From: Pleomorphomonas sp. | GTDB lineage: Bacteria > Pseudomonadota > Alphaproteobacteria > Rhizobiales > Pleomorphomonadaceae | DNA length: 64,000 nucleotides | Direction of reading: 5' to 3' | Assembly: GCA_029976075.1 (NCBI GenBank) | Contig: JARKNW010000082.1 | Coordinates: 51,291-115,290 of the forward strand | Shown: positions 7,846 through 16,791 of the stretch, in pieces | Position numbering within the stretch: position 1 is the stretch's first letter | How the letters are laid out: each line of letters begins with the position of its first letter | Notes under the pieces: generated by a model | Databases searched by the model: none | What the model was told of the DNA's origin: nothing | Seen by the model: the letters and a program-made list of their open reading frames with translations, nothing else | Translations under genes and position numbers: made by a program

Positions 7846-9042
7846 ATGGTCGCTTCTTTCGATCGTGTCGCTTCGACGAAGCCTTTCGGTTTTCGTGCCC
7901 TGCCGCTTGTTCTGGTCTTGCTGGCGGGGCTTGCCGGTTGCGACGACAAGAACGTCTACGCGCCGCCGCCGCCCGAGGAGGTGTCGGTCGCCAGGCCCCT
8001 TGTGCAGGATGTCCCGCGCTATATCGAGGTGACCGGTGCCACGGCGGCATATCAGAGCGTCAATCTGGTCGCTCGCGTCCCGGGGACGCTTGTGTCGATC
8101 GACTACCAGGACGGCAAGCCGGTGGAAGCGGGGCAGAAGCTGTTCACCATCGACCCGGCGCAATACAAGGCGCAGGTCGATCAGGCGGAAGCTGCCGTCG
8201 CCCAGGCAGAGGCCGGGCTCGACAATGCCGAGGCCACCTTTGGACGCCAGACCCAGCTCGACGCCAAGGCGGTCATTTCGCAGTCGCAGGTCGACAGCGC
8301 CCGGGCCAGCCGGGATTCGGCCAGAGCGCAGCTCGCTTCGGCGAAGGCGAGCCTGGAAATCGCCCGCCTCAACCTCGGCTATACCGAGATCTCCGCGCCC
8401 TTCGACGGTGTCGTCAGCGCCCACCTGGCCGATATTGGCGCCTATGTCGGGCAGGGCGGGCCGACGACGCTGGCCTCCATCGTCCGTTTCAAGCCGATCT
8501 ATGCCAACTTCACCATCAGCGAGACGGACATGCTTCGGGTGCGCGAGAAGATCCGGGACAAGATCCGATCATCGGGCGGCGAACGGCCGCGCCTTCAGGA
8601 CATCCTCGTCGAGGCCGGCACCCAGTTGGAAAGCGGTTATCCGCATCAGGGCAGGCTCGACTATATCGCGCCGGGTGTCGATCCCCAGACCGGCACGCTG
8701 GCGGTGCGAGCGATCTTCGACAACGACGATATCGCCTTTTTGCCCGGCACCTTCGTGCGGCTGCGCATTCCCTTCGAGACCGTGAAGGCGGCGCTCCTGC
8801 TGCCGGACGCTGCCATAGGCACCGACCAGCAGGGACGCTACGTGCTGGTGCTCGGCGAGGATGACGTCGTGCATCAGCGGGCGGTGGAGATCGAGCCGGG
8901 ACCGCCGGGCTTCCAGGCGATCGTCGGTGGGCTCAAGGCCGACGAGTCGGTGGTGGTCGGCGGGCTCGGCCGGGCCCGGCCGGAAGCCAAGGTCAAGCCG
9001 CTCGTCGTGACGCTCGACGTCAAATCTTCCGGCACGAACTGA
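7846..9042 (+). CDS. RND efflux periplasmic adaptor lipoprotein (membrane fusion protein)
   Basis: 398 residues from the ATG at 7846. The longer open frame upstream would run through the regulatory spacer. The N-terminus is a lipoprotein signal ending LAGLAGC, so Cys would be acylated. The AcrA/MexA pattern follows: a lipoyl half-motif near VNLVARVPGTLVSIDY, a coiled-coil hairpin rich in Ala, Gln and Glu (about residues 105-175), the second lipoyl half ISAPFDGVVSAHLADIGAYV, and beta-barrel and membrane-proximal domains. It bridges the inner-membrane pump 10 bases downstream to an outer-membrane channel that is not encoded here. Confidence 0.93.
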   Translation: MVASFDRVASTKPFGFRALPLVLVLLAGLAGCDDKNVYAPPPPEEVSVARPLVQDVPRYIEVTGATAAYQSVNLVARVPGTLVSIDYQDGKPVEAGQKLFTIDPAQYKAQVDQAEAAVAQAEAGLDNAEATFGRQTQLDAKAVISQSQVDSARASRDSARAQLASAKASLEIARLNLGYTEISAPFDGVVSAHLADIGAYVGQGGPTTLASIVRFKPIYANFTISETDMLRVREKIRDKIRSSGGERPRLQDILVEAGTQLESGYPHQGRLDYIAPGVDPQTGTLAVRAIFDNDDIAFLPGTFVRLRIPFETVKAALLLPDAAIGTDQQGRYVLVLGEDDVVHQRAVEIEPGPPGFQAIVGGLKADESVVVGGLGRARPEAKVKPLVVTLDVKSSGTN

Positions 9043-9052
9043 GGCGCCGCCC

Positions 9053-12000
9053 ATGCTGTCGCGCTTTTTCATCGAACGGCCGGTCTTTGCCAACGTCATC
9101 GCCCTGGTGATGATGCTGATCGGCGGCGTCGCCTTCTTCAATCTGCCGGTCGAGCAATATCCGAACGTCGTGCCGCCGACCATTCAGGTTTCCGCCCGCT
9201 ATCCCGGCGCCAGTGCCGCGACGGTCATGAAGACGGTGGCGCTGCCGATCGAACAGCAGGTCAACGGCGTGCCCGGCATGCTCTACATGCAGTCGTTCAG
9301 CGGCAGCGACGGCACCTATTCGCTGACGGTGACCTTCGACATCGGCACCGACCCCGACAAGGCGCAGATCCTGGTGCAGAATCGGGTGGATGCCGCCAAC
9401 GCCCAACTGCCGGACGCGCTGCAGGCGCAGGGCATATCCGTTCGCAAGCGGTCGACCTCGATCCTCGCCTTCGTGGTGCTCACGTCGCCGGGGAGCAAAT
9501 ACGACAGTCTCTATCTCGCCAATTACGCGACAATCCATCTCAAGGACGAGATCTCCCGCCTGCCGGGCGTCGGCGATGTTGGCGTCTACGGTGCCGGCAC
9601 CTACGCCATGCGCGTCTGGCTCGACCCGACGCGGCTGCAGGCGCTCGGCTTGACGCCCGCCGATGTGGTGACGGCCATCCGCCAGCAGAACCAGGAGGTA
9701 TCGGCCGGGCAGATCGGCATGCCGCCGGCCGGCGACGGGCAGGGCTTCCAGTATACGCTGAACATCTCCGGCCAGATGGACGACGCGGCAGAGTTCGAGG
9801 ACATCGTCGTCAAGGCTTCCTCCGCCAACGGTGGGCGTATCGTCCGGTTGAAGGATGTCGCCCGGGTGGAGCTGGGGTCCAACTCCTACGGTCAGGTGTT
9901 CCGGCTGAACGATGCGCCGGCCACGGCGCTGGCCATCAGCCAGTTGCCGGGTGCCAATGCCCTCGACGTCTCCAACATCGTCGAGGCCAAGATGGCGGAG
10001 CTGGCCAGGTCGTTTCCCGAAGGGGTCGCCTATTCGATCCCGTTCAACACGACCGCCTTCGTCAACGCCGCCGTGCACGAAGTCTACAAGACGCTGCTGG
10101 AGGCCTGCCTTATCGTGCTGGCGGTCATCCTGCTGTTCCTGCAGGACTGGCGGGCGACGCTGGTTCCGGCCACCACAGTGCCGGTCACCATCGTCGGCTC
10201 CTTCGCCGCCATGGCCGCGCTGGGCTTTTCCCTCAACATGTCGACTTTGTTCGCGCTGATCCTGGTGATCGGCATCGTGGTCGACGACGCCATCGTCATC
10301 GTCGAGGGTGCGGCGCGCCACCTCGAGGAGGGCAAGTCCGGCCCGGCGGCGGCCATTGCGGCGATGGGTGAACTGCTGGGGCCGATCGTCGGCATCACGC
10401 TGGTGCTGATCTCGGTTTTTCTGCCGGCCGCCTTCCTGCCCGGACTGACGGGAAAGCTCTACGCCCAGTTCGCCATGGTGATCGCCGCCACGGCGGTGAT
10501 CAGCGCCATCAACGCGGTGACGCTGAAGCCGACGCAGGCGGCGCTGTGGATGCGGGCACCCAAGCCCGTCGCCGAGCGCAACGTCGTCTTCCGCGGCTTC
10601 GAGGCTGGTTTCCGCGGCCTGGAGGCCGGCTACGCCCGCTTGCTGAGGCGATTGCTCCACCGCGCGCTGCTGGTGGCGCTGGCCGGGCTGGTGTTGATCG
10701 GTCTTGCCGCCTGGATGCTGGTGCGCGTGCCCACCGGCCTGCTGCCGCTCGAGGATCAGGGCTACATGCTGGTCGCCGTCAAGCTGCCGGAGGGGGCGTC
10801 GCTGGCGCGGACCGACCGGTCCCTCGACGCCCTGTCCAAGCGGATCCGCGCGGAGGTGCCGGGCGTCGACAACGTGGTGACGGTGGCCGGCGTGTCGGTG
10901 CTGGACGGCAACGCCTCGCTGTCGAGCGCCGGCCTCGCCTATGTGGTTCTGAAACCCTGGGACCAGCGGAGCGCGGCGGAAGGCCTGCTGCCGACCTACA
11001 AGGCGCTGAGCGCGGCGGTGAAGACGCTGGACGACGGCTATGGGCTGGTCATCCCGCCGCCGTCGATTCAGGGCGTCGGCAACACCGGCGGCTTTTCGAT
11101 GATCGTCGAGCTCCGCGATGGCAGTTTCGATTTCGCCAAGCTGGAGCGGACGGCACAGGCGGTGGCCGACAACGCCAACGGCCAGTCCAAGCTCAGCGGC
11201 ATTCGCATGCCGACCGACTTCGCCAACCCGCAATATGACGTCAAGGTGGACCGGACCAAGGCGGCGACGCTCGGCGTCAACGTCAACGATGTGTTCAATA
11301 CCATTTCCGGCTATCTCGGATCGGCATTCGCCAACCGCTTCACCCGCTTCGGCCACACCTTCCAGGTCTATGCCCAGGCCGATCAGGCCTATCGCAGCGT
11401 CGAGGCCGATGTCGGCGCGCTGAGGGTGCGCAATGCGAGCGGCGCGCTCATTCCCCTGTCGACCATGGTGACGGTCGACCGCACCGTGGGACCGCCGGTG
11501 ATCAGTCTCTACAACCTCTATCCGGCGGCCACCGTGATGGGGCAAGCCCAGACCGGCCTCAGTTCGGGGCAGGTGATGAGGCTGATGGATCAGGTGGCCG
11601 CCAACACGCTTCCGCCGGGCACCGGCATGGACTGGACCGGCATGTCGTACCAGGAAAAGGTGGCGGGCGGGCAGATCTATCTGGTCTTCGCGCTGGCGCT
11701 GGCACTCGTCTACTTCGTGCTGGCCGCCCAGTATGAGAGCTGGATCACGCCGCTGTCGGTCATCCTGTCGGTGCCGCTCGCCATGCTGGGAACGGCGGCG
11801 GTGCTGTTGGCGCTCGGCGTGCCCAACAGCCTCTATACCCAGATCGGCCTGATCCTTCTGATCGCGCTGGCCGCCAAGAATGCCATCCTGATCGTGGAGT
11901 TCGCCCGCGATCTTCGGCGCAAGGAGGGACTGTCGGCTGCCGAGGCGGCGGCGCTGGCCGGGCAGTTGCGCTTCCGGCCGATCATGATGACGTCGATTGC

Positions 12001-12202
12001 CTTCATCCTCGGCATGTTGCCGCTGGTCCTGGCGAGCGGTGCCGGCGCCAATGCCAGCAAGTCGATCGGCATCGCCGTGGTCAGCGGCATGCTCGTCTCC
12101 ACCGTGCTGGCGGTGTTCGTGGTGCCGTCCTTCTTCGTCGTGCTGCAATGGGTCGAGGAGCGACTGGGCGCGCGCAAGACCAAGACAGCCGAGTTGAGCT
12201 GA
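9053..12202 (+). CDS. RND multidrug efflux permease (HAE-1/AcrB type)
   Basis: 1049 residues, the usual AcrB length. It starts MLSRFFIERPVFANVIALVM, the classic HAE-1 N-terminus. The proton-relay residues are present: the Asp pair in GIVVDDAIVIVEG (TM4) and the Lys in ALAAKNAILIVEFARD (TM10). Two large periplasmic porter/docking loops separate twelve membrane segments. It forms a trimeric proton-driven drug pump with the adaptor encoded immediately upstream, probably repressed by the divergent TetR. No outer-membrane factor gene follows, so the pump must borrow a TolC-like channel. Confidence 0.95.
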   Translation: MLSRFFIERPVFANVIALVMMLIGGVAFFNLPVEQYPNVVPPTIQVSARYPGASAATVMKTVALPIEQQVNGVPGMLYMQSFSGSDGTYSLTVTFDIGTDPDKAQILVQNRVDAANAQLPDALQAQGISVRKRSTSILAFVVLTSPGSKYDSLYLANYATIHLKDEISRLPGVGDVGVYGAGTYAMRVWLDPTRLQALGLTPADVVTAIRQQNQEVSAGQIGMPPAGDGQGFQYTLNISGQMDDAAEFEDIVVKASSANGGRIVRLKDVARVELGSNSYGQVFRLNDAPATALAISQLPGANALDVSNIVEAKMAELARSFPEGVAYSIPFNTTAFVNAAVHEVYKTLLEACLIVLAVILLFLQDWRATLVPATTVPVTIVGSFAAMAALGFSLNMSTLFALILVIGIVVDDAIVIVEGAARHLEEGKSGPAAAIAAMGELLGPIVGITLVLISVFLPAAFLPGLTGKLYAQFAMVIAATAVISAINAVTLKPTQAALWMRAPKPVAERNVVFRGFEAGFRGLEAGYARLLRRLLHRALLVALAGLVLIGLAAWMLVRVPTGLLPLEDQGYMLVAVKLPEGASLARTDRSLDALSKRIRAEVPGVDNVVTVAGVSVLDGNASLSSAGLAYVVLKPWDQRSAAEGLLPTYKALSAAVKTLDDGYGLVIPPPSIQGVGNTGGFSMIVELRDGSFDFAKLERTAQAVADNANGQSKLSGIRMPTDFANPQYDVKVDRTKAATLGVNVNDVFNTISGYLGSAFANRFTRFGHTFQVYAQADQAYRSVEADVGALRVRNASGALIPLSTMVTVDRTVGPPVISLYNLYPAATVMGQAQTGLSSGQVMRLMDQVAANTLPPGTGMDWTGMSYQEKVAGGQIYLVFALALALVYFVLAAQYESWITPLSVILSVPLAMLGTAAVLLALGVPNSLYTQIGLILLIALAAKNAILIVEFARDLRRKEGLSAAEAAALAGQLRFRPIMMTSIAFILGMLPLVLASGAGANASKSIGIAVVSGMLVSTVLAVFVVPSFFVVLQWVEERLGARKTKTAELS

Positions 12203-12270
12203 CACCAATGCCGGCCTAGAGCGTGCACAGTGCCCCGGCTTGCCGAAAGCGCTCCAACTACTTGCTTCCT

Positions 12271-12320
12271 CGCAATTTCGGACACAAACCCGGCCCCCAC
12301 TTTTGCCGAAGTCGCTTTAG
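12271..12320 (+). repeat. Degenerate copy of the dispersed intergenic repeat
   Basis: CGCAATTTCGGACACAAACC followed by a CCCCCACTTTTGCCG stretch and a GCTTTAG end matches the second box of the 1329-1419 element at a diverged level. The whole 619-base space 12203-12821 otherwise shows no convincing gene. Its last part must carry the promoter of the DUF2336 gene. Confidence 0.5.
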
Positions 12321-12821
12321 TGCTTCATCGGTGTTTTCCGCTCGAAAGCATGCACGCTTCACTTGGCGCATCCGTCAAAACTCGGCACCGGGGGGTGCCG
12401 CCGCGCCATTCTGACCATCGAGAGTGTCCGCCAAGTCCTGAAAGCGGCATGCCATTCTTGCCGTCAGTGGCATTGCGTTGCCAAAGCAAAGGGTGACGGC
12501 AGGGGAAGGCAAGCCGTTGATGCGGCTTGTCGATCCACGTCATCGACGGTGGATTCATTGCCCGCCTCATGGTTAACGGGAAAACTTCGAATGGTTCTTG
12601 CAAGATATTCGTAACTCTAGACTCGGGCACTTACGCCACTCAATCACTCGTTAATGGTCGCGACCCGAGAATCTCGTATTGTTACTGAGATGAGTGGCAC
12701 ATGGCTTCGCCGGAAAAGCTTCCGTCCGTGAAGGATGAAGCGGCAGAGCTGGTGTGCCGGAGCAGTCGCCCGTCGAGGCCGTTCGGCTGACGCATGCTCC
12801 CGAAAGGACGACGAGACCACA

Positions 12822-13898
12822 ATGTTCGACAGATTGCTCGCTCTCAGTCACGAGAAGACCAGCGACAAGCGCGGGGATCTGTTGATCTGGATCTCCGAGC
12901 TGTTCACCGATGGCGCGGAAAACTACACCGACTCGGAAACCAAGCTGTTCGGCGACATCCTGTGCCGGCTGGTCGATCAGGTGTCGGTCGATGTGCGGGC
13001 GCAGTTCTCCGAGCAGATGGCGCCGCTCCGCCGCACGCCGCATGCGCTGGCCAAACGCCTTGCCTCCGACGAGGAGATCTCGGTTTCCGGCGTGATGCTG
13101 GAGCGGTCGGAGGTGCTGACCGACGACGATCTGCACGAGATCGCCAGCACGCTGAGCCAGGGCCATCTTCTGGCCATCACCCGACGCAAGGACCTCAGCG
13201 AAACGGTGACCGAGGTGCTGGCCGACCGTGGCGACCTGGAGGTTCTGGAGGGTGTGACGCGCAACGCCACGGCCCGCTTCTCCGATCCTTGCGTCCGGCG
13301 CCTTGCGACGCGCGGCCTCGATCATCCGTCGGTGCTGATGGCCCTGTCGCGGCGGGCCGACATGCCGGCCGGGCGGCTTGCCAAGGCCCTGGCCTCGTTC
13401 GATGCCGAGGCACGCGCCAAGCTGCAGAACCTCGTTTCCCTGTCGCCGGACTTCGCGGCCATGCTGGTGCAGGAAGCGGCGGAAATCGCCCGCCAGCGCA
13501 AGCACGACCTCGTGCAGGAAATCGCCGTTCTGCTGAGACGCATGGGCCAGGGGCTCACCACGCTCGACGAGGCCATCATGGATTTCGTGACCCAGAACCG
13601 GATCGAGGCGGTGGCCGAGCTCCTCACCCAGGTGAGCGGGCTCGAGGAATCCCACATCGGCAACGTGCTCAACCACGAGAACGACTTCGGTCTCGCCGTC
13701 GTCTGCCGCAGCCAGAGCATCGGCGACGAGGCTTATCTCAAGCTGTCGCGGCTGCGGGCGCAGCAGCTTGGACGGACGCCGTCGATCGCCGAGGCATGGG
13801 CCGGCAACTACGCGGAGATCGATCGCGCTTCGGCCGACCGGGCGCTCTATTTCCACCGCATGCGCATGGCGGTTCTGAAGAACACCAAGAAGTCTTGA
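12822..13898 (+). CDS. DUF2336 family protein
   Basis: 358 residues from ATG 12822; upstream in-frame codons are GC-rich and lack family features. The body is all-helical with HEAT-like units. It matches the DUF2336 pattern of alphaproteobacteria: FDRLLALSHEKTSDKRGDLL, TLSQGHLLAITRRKDLSETV, then LEVLEGVTRNATARFSDPCV. No enzymatic motif is visible. Members are cytoplasmic and of unknown role; some have been linked to cell-cycle or stress signalling. It is monocistronic, preceded by a long non-coding region. Confidence 0.85.
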   Translation: MFDRLLALSHEKTSDKRGDLLIWISELFTDGAENYTDSETKLFGDILCRLVDQVSVDVRAQFSEQMAPLRRTPHALAKRLASDEEISVSGVMLERSEVLTDDDLHEIASTLSQGHLLAITRRKDLSETVTEVLADRGDLEVLEGVTRNATARFSDPCVRRLATRGLDHPSVLMALSRRADMPAGRLAKALASFDAEARAKLQNLVSLSPDFAAMLVQEAAEIARQRKHDLVQEIAVLLRRMGQGLTTLDEAIMDFVTQNRIEAVAELLTQVSGLEESHIGNVLNHENDFGLAVVCRSQSIGDEAYLKLSRLRAQQLGRTPSIAEAWAGNYAEIDRASADRALYFHRMRMAVLKNTKKS

Positions 13899-13966
13899 GG
13901 CTCCGGCCGAGACGCTCCGGCTAAAACCCTGCTCATGGCTGCCAAGCCGGTTCCCGGGTATTTCCG

Positions 13967-14872
13967 TCAGCCCCGGCAGGTCGCCATCACCACGCCGCGC
14001 AGCCAGCGGTGGGCGGGGTCTGCCTCAAAGCGCGGATGCCAGGAGAGCGAGATGGCAATCTCCGGCGTTTCGACCGGCAGATCGAAGGCGACGAGCCCGT
14101 CGGCCAGCGCCGCGCCCCCCACGGCATGAAATGACGAGCGGGTGACCTGCGCCACCAGATCGGTACGGCGGGCGATGGCGAGCGCATCGGGAAATCCGGG
14201 CACCACCGCGACGATCTGCCGCCGAAGGCCGAGGTCTGCCAGCGCTTCGTCCACCGGTCCCTCGGCCTCGCCCCGGCGCGATACCACCACATGGCGCGAG
14301 GCGGCATAGCGTGCCGCCGTCACCTCGGCGGTGATCAGCGGGTGGCCGGCGTGCACCGCGCCGACATAGCGGTCGCGAAACAGCAGCGTGGCGCGGATCT
14401 CCGGCGGTGCATCGCCGAGCACACCGACTTCCAGGTCGATCTCGCCATCGCGCAGCGCGGCGGCATCCTTTACCGGTTTCGGGGCAAAGCGCAGCCGGGT
14501 GCCCGGTGCCGCCGCGCTGACGGCCGACACCAGCGGCGCGGCGAACACGGCAAGAAAGCCCTCGCTGGCCCGCAAGGTGAAGGTGCGGTCGAGCGTCGGC
14601 AGGTCGAGGGCATCACGGCGCGGGCTCAGCACCGCCTTCGCCTCGCGGGCGAGATCGCGCACCCGGCCGGCGAGCTCCCGGGCGCGCGGCGTCGGCACCA
14701 GACCGCGCCCGGCCCGCACCAGCAGCGGATCGCCGGTGGCCGTCCGCAGGCGGGCGAGCGTGCGGCTCATGGCCGAGGCGCTGAGGCCGAGGCGGCGGGC
14801 GGCGCCGGTGACGCTGCCCTCGGACAAGAGCGCGTCGAGGGCCGGCAGGAGATTGAGGTCGATGTCGTCCAT
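13967..14872 (-). CDS. LysR-family transcriptional regulator
   Basis: 301 residues. The N-terminal winged helix (LNLLPALDALLSEGSVTGAA through DPLLVRAGRGLVPTPRA) has the LysR arrangement, followed by a two-lobed effector-binding domain. It is divergent from an SDR gene across a 152-base spacer that holds the 10-bp palindrome CGCATATGCG at 14952-14961, a plausible part of its control site. By the usual LysR arrangement it probably activates that SDR gene. The effector is unknown. Confidence 0.9.
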   Translation of the reverse strand: MDDIDLNLLPALDALLSEGSVTGAARRLGLSASAMSRTLARLRTATGDPLLVRAGRGLVPTPRARELAGRVRDLAREAKAVLSPRRDALDLPTLDRTFTLRASEGFLAVFAAPLVSAVSAAAPGTRLRFAPKPVKDAAALRDGEIDLEVGVLGDAPPEIRATLLFRDRYVGAVHAGHPLITAEVTAARYAASRHVVVSRRGEAEGPVDEALADLGLRRQIVAVVPGFPDALAIARRTDLVAQVTRSSFHAVGGAALADGLVAFDLPVETPEIAISLSWHPRFEADPAHRWLRGVVMATCRG

Positions 14873-15024
14873 GCCGGCAGCATGATGAGAGATGGCGCAT
14901 GGCGCAACATATCAGTGCGGGTCATGCGTCTGGCGCCGCATCCGGAGAGGGCGCATATGCGTTGCTGATGAAAGCTGGCGACGGCGCGACCCCGCCGGGG
15001 TTGTTCTCACGGAAAGGCACGGCC

Positions 15025-15726
15025 ATGACTCGCTTCCAGGGTGACATCCTTCTGATCGGCGCATCGCGCGGCCTCGGGCTTGCCATGGCCGAGGCGTTCG
15101 TGCGGCGCGGCTGGCACGTCACCGGCACGGTACGCGGCAACCGGCGCACGGCGCTGCACGACCTTCAGGACCGGCAAGGCGAGGCCGTGGAGATCGCCGA
15201 GCTCGACATCACCCGCATCGAGGACATCACCGCCCTGCATGACAAGCTCGCTGGCCGCCGCTTCGACATGCTGTTCGTCAACGCCGGCACCACCAATGCC
15301 AACCCGGAGGAGACCATCGGCGCCATCTCCACCGAAGAGTTCATCCGCGTGCTGGTAACCAATGCCCTGAGCCCGATGCGGGTGGTGGAGCGGCTCGATC
15401 ATCTGGTCGCGCCCGATGGCCTGATCGGCGTGATGTCGTCGGGGCAGGGCAGCGTTGCCAACAACCTCAAGGGCGGACGCGAGGTCTATCGCGGCAGCAA
15501 GGCGGCGCTCAACCAGTACATGCGCAGCTATGCCGCCCGCGAAGCGGCGAGCGGACGCACACTGAGGCTGGTGGCGCCCGGCTGGATCCGCACCGACCTC
15601 GGCGGCCCCGACGCGCCGTTCACCATCGAGGAAACGGTACCGAAGATCGTCGAGATGCTGATCGGCGAGAGGGGCAAGCCGGGACTGCGATACCTCGACC
15701 GCGACGGCAGGGACGTGCCGTGGTGA
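15025..15726 (+). CDS. Short-chain dehydrogenase/reductase
   Basis: 233 residues from ATG 15025 with GGAAAG upstream; the longer open frame lacks a fitting N-terminus. The Rossmann nucleotide motif is GASRGLGLAMAEAF (GxxxGxG), the NAG-like strand is LFVNAGTTN, and the catalytic pair is YRGSK (Tyr and Lys). It is therefore a complete NAD(P)-dependent SDR, in contrast to the remnant at 6.7-7.0 kb. The short C-terminus resembles CsgA/sniffer-type carbonyl reductases. The substrate is not predictable. It is likely under the divergent LysR. Confidence 0.88.
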   Translation: MTRFQGDILLIGASRGLGLAMAEAFVRRGWHVTGTVRGNRRTALHDLQDRQGEAVEIAELDITRIEDITALHDKLAGRRFDMLFVNAGTTNANPEETIGAISTEEFIRVLVTNALSPMRVVERLDHLVAPDGLIGVMSSGQGSVANNLKGGREVYRGSKAALNQYMRSYAAREAASGRTLRLVAPGWIRTDLGGPDAPFTIEETVPKIVEMLIGERGKPGLRYLDRDGRDVPW

Positions 15727-15847
15727 CAGCGTTGCCCGCTTCTTTCGGCCCCCATCGCTTGGCCGAATGTCGATGCCGACGGGTGGAATACCCAATTGCA
15801 GGCCGGGAAACGTGGGGTAAGCTCCGGGCCTTGCCCCGAGGATTCCC

Positions 15848-16573
15848 ATGTCTCAGTCCATTGGTTCGCCTGCCTCCGTCCTGTCCGAAATCCGCATCGG
15901 CGAGCCGGCCGAGATCGGTCACAGCGGCATCGTCTCGGCCATCGTCAAGCGTCCGCAGGGCGGGCCTGTTCGCGTCGACTTCACCGGCCTCGTCGGCGAC
16001 CTGCACGCCGACCACTTCCACGGCGGCCGCGAGAAGGCGGTGCTGCACTATGACAGCGCCCACTATGCCGCCTGGCAGGCGGAGTTTCCCCATGTTGCCG
16101 CGGCCTTCCAGCCAGGCAGCTTCGGCGAGAACTTCGTGGCGGCGGGCATGTCCGAGGCGACGGTCTGCGTCGGCGACACCGTGCGGGTCGGCGGGGCGCT
16201 GCTGCAGGTCTCGGAAACGCGCCAGCCCTGCTACAAGCTCAATCACCGCTTCGGCGATCTCGGCATCTCGCGCCGCTCGCAGGAGAGCGGCCGCACCGGC
16301 TGGTTCTACCGGGTGCTGGAGCCCGGCGATGTGAAGCCGGGCGACGCCATCACCATCGTGGACCGGCCGCTGCCCGACTGGCCGGTCGCCCGGGTGCAGG
16401 ACTATCTCTACCATCGCACCGACGACTTCGACATGGCGCGGGTGCTGAGCGAGCTGCCGTACCTCTCCCCCGGCTTCCGGGCGCTGTTCGCCAAGCGCGT
16501 CGCCAGCGGCACGGTGGAGAGCTGGGAGCGCCGGCTGTCCAACGGCCCGCTGGTCGCCGCACCCCAGGCGTAG
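15848..16573 (+). CDS. MOSC domain protein, YiiM-like
   Basis: 241 residues. The MOSC beta-barrel covers about residues 25-165 and contains the conserved cysteine motif VSETRQPCYKLNHRF, the cysteine proposed to handle sulfur or molybdenum cofactor intermediates. The C-terminal VARVQDYLYHRTDDFDMA segment starts the three-helix domain found in YiiM, which reduces N-hydroxylated bases together with a ferredoxin-like partner. A role in detoxifying N-hydroxylated compounds using molybdenum cofactor is the family-based expectation. It is monocistronic. Confidence 0.88.
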   Translation: MSQSIGSPASVLSEIRIGEPAEIGHSGIVSAIVKRPQGGPVRVDFTGLVGDLHADHFHGGREKAVLHYDSAHYAAWQAEFPHVAAAFQPGSFGENFVAAGMSEATVCVGDTVRVGGALLQVSETRQPCYKLNHRFGDLGISRRSQESGRTGWFYRVLEPGDVKPGDAITIVDRPLPDWPVARVQDYLYHRTDDFDMARVLSELPYLSPGFRALFAKRVASGTVESWERRLSNGPLVAAPQA

Positions 16574-16621
16574 GGCCGCGATACCTCCGTTTTACCCTTG
16601 CGGCGGCGGGCTGGTGGTGGC

Positions 16622-16684
16622 ATGACTGCCGCCATGACCGCACTTGCCTGCCTCACCCGTCTCGTCTGGTGGCGCTCCTTCTAG
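16622..16684 (+). CDS. Tryptophan-rich leader peptide of trpS
   Basis: A 20-codon ORF (MTAAMTALAC, LTRLVWWRSF, stop TAG) with GGTGGTGG just upstream, 108 bases before trpS. Two adjacent Trp codons (16667-16672) come four codons before the stop, as in classic trp attenuator peptides. The stop codon lies within the first of a series of mutually exclusive hairpins leading to trpS. I infer that ribosome stalling at the Trp codons, when charged tRNA-Trp is scarce, raises trpS expression. The sequence is short, but the WW pair directly before an aminoacyl-tRNA synthetase for tryptophan makes chance unlikely. Confidence 0.72.
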   Translation: MTAAMTALACLTRLVWWRSF

Positions 16685-16787
16685 GAGCGGCAGTCGTCAT
16701 GTCTTGTCTGACCTTGCCGCCGTGACGCGGTAAGGCCATTTGAAATCTCCCCATCCGATGATCGCGGCGGCTCCTTTTCTTCGGAGC
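16674..16787 (+). promoter_or_regulatory. Candidate trpS attenuator hairpins
   Basis: Four pairable segments follow the Trp codons. (1) GCTCC-ttcta-GGAGC spans 16674-16688 and contains the leader stop. (2) GCGGCA (16687-16692) can pair with TGCCGC (16715-16720) as an antiterminator. (3) CCTTGCCGC (16712-16720) pairs with GCGGTAAGG (16727-16735), a nine-pair hairpin that excludes (2) and would be the terminator, though only a weak T-stretch follows. (4) GCTCC (16770-16774) pairs with GGAGC (16783-16787) and hides the trpS ribosome-binding site. A stalled ribosome would cover (1) and favour (2). Segments (1) and (4) share sequence and could also swap partners. Confidence 0.6.
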
Positions 16788-16791
16788 ACCC

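Noticed and set aside
9020..12208. Minus-strand frame of 1062 codons across the RND permease
   Set aside because: It is a shadow of the plus-strand pump gene: His/Arg/Gln-rich low-complexity translation without any motif, while the plus frame is a full AcrB-type protein.
16574..16791. T-box riboswitch before trpS
   Set aside because: No T-box consensus (AGGGUGGNACCGCG-like) is present; the leader peptide with Trp codons explains the region better.
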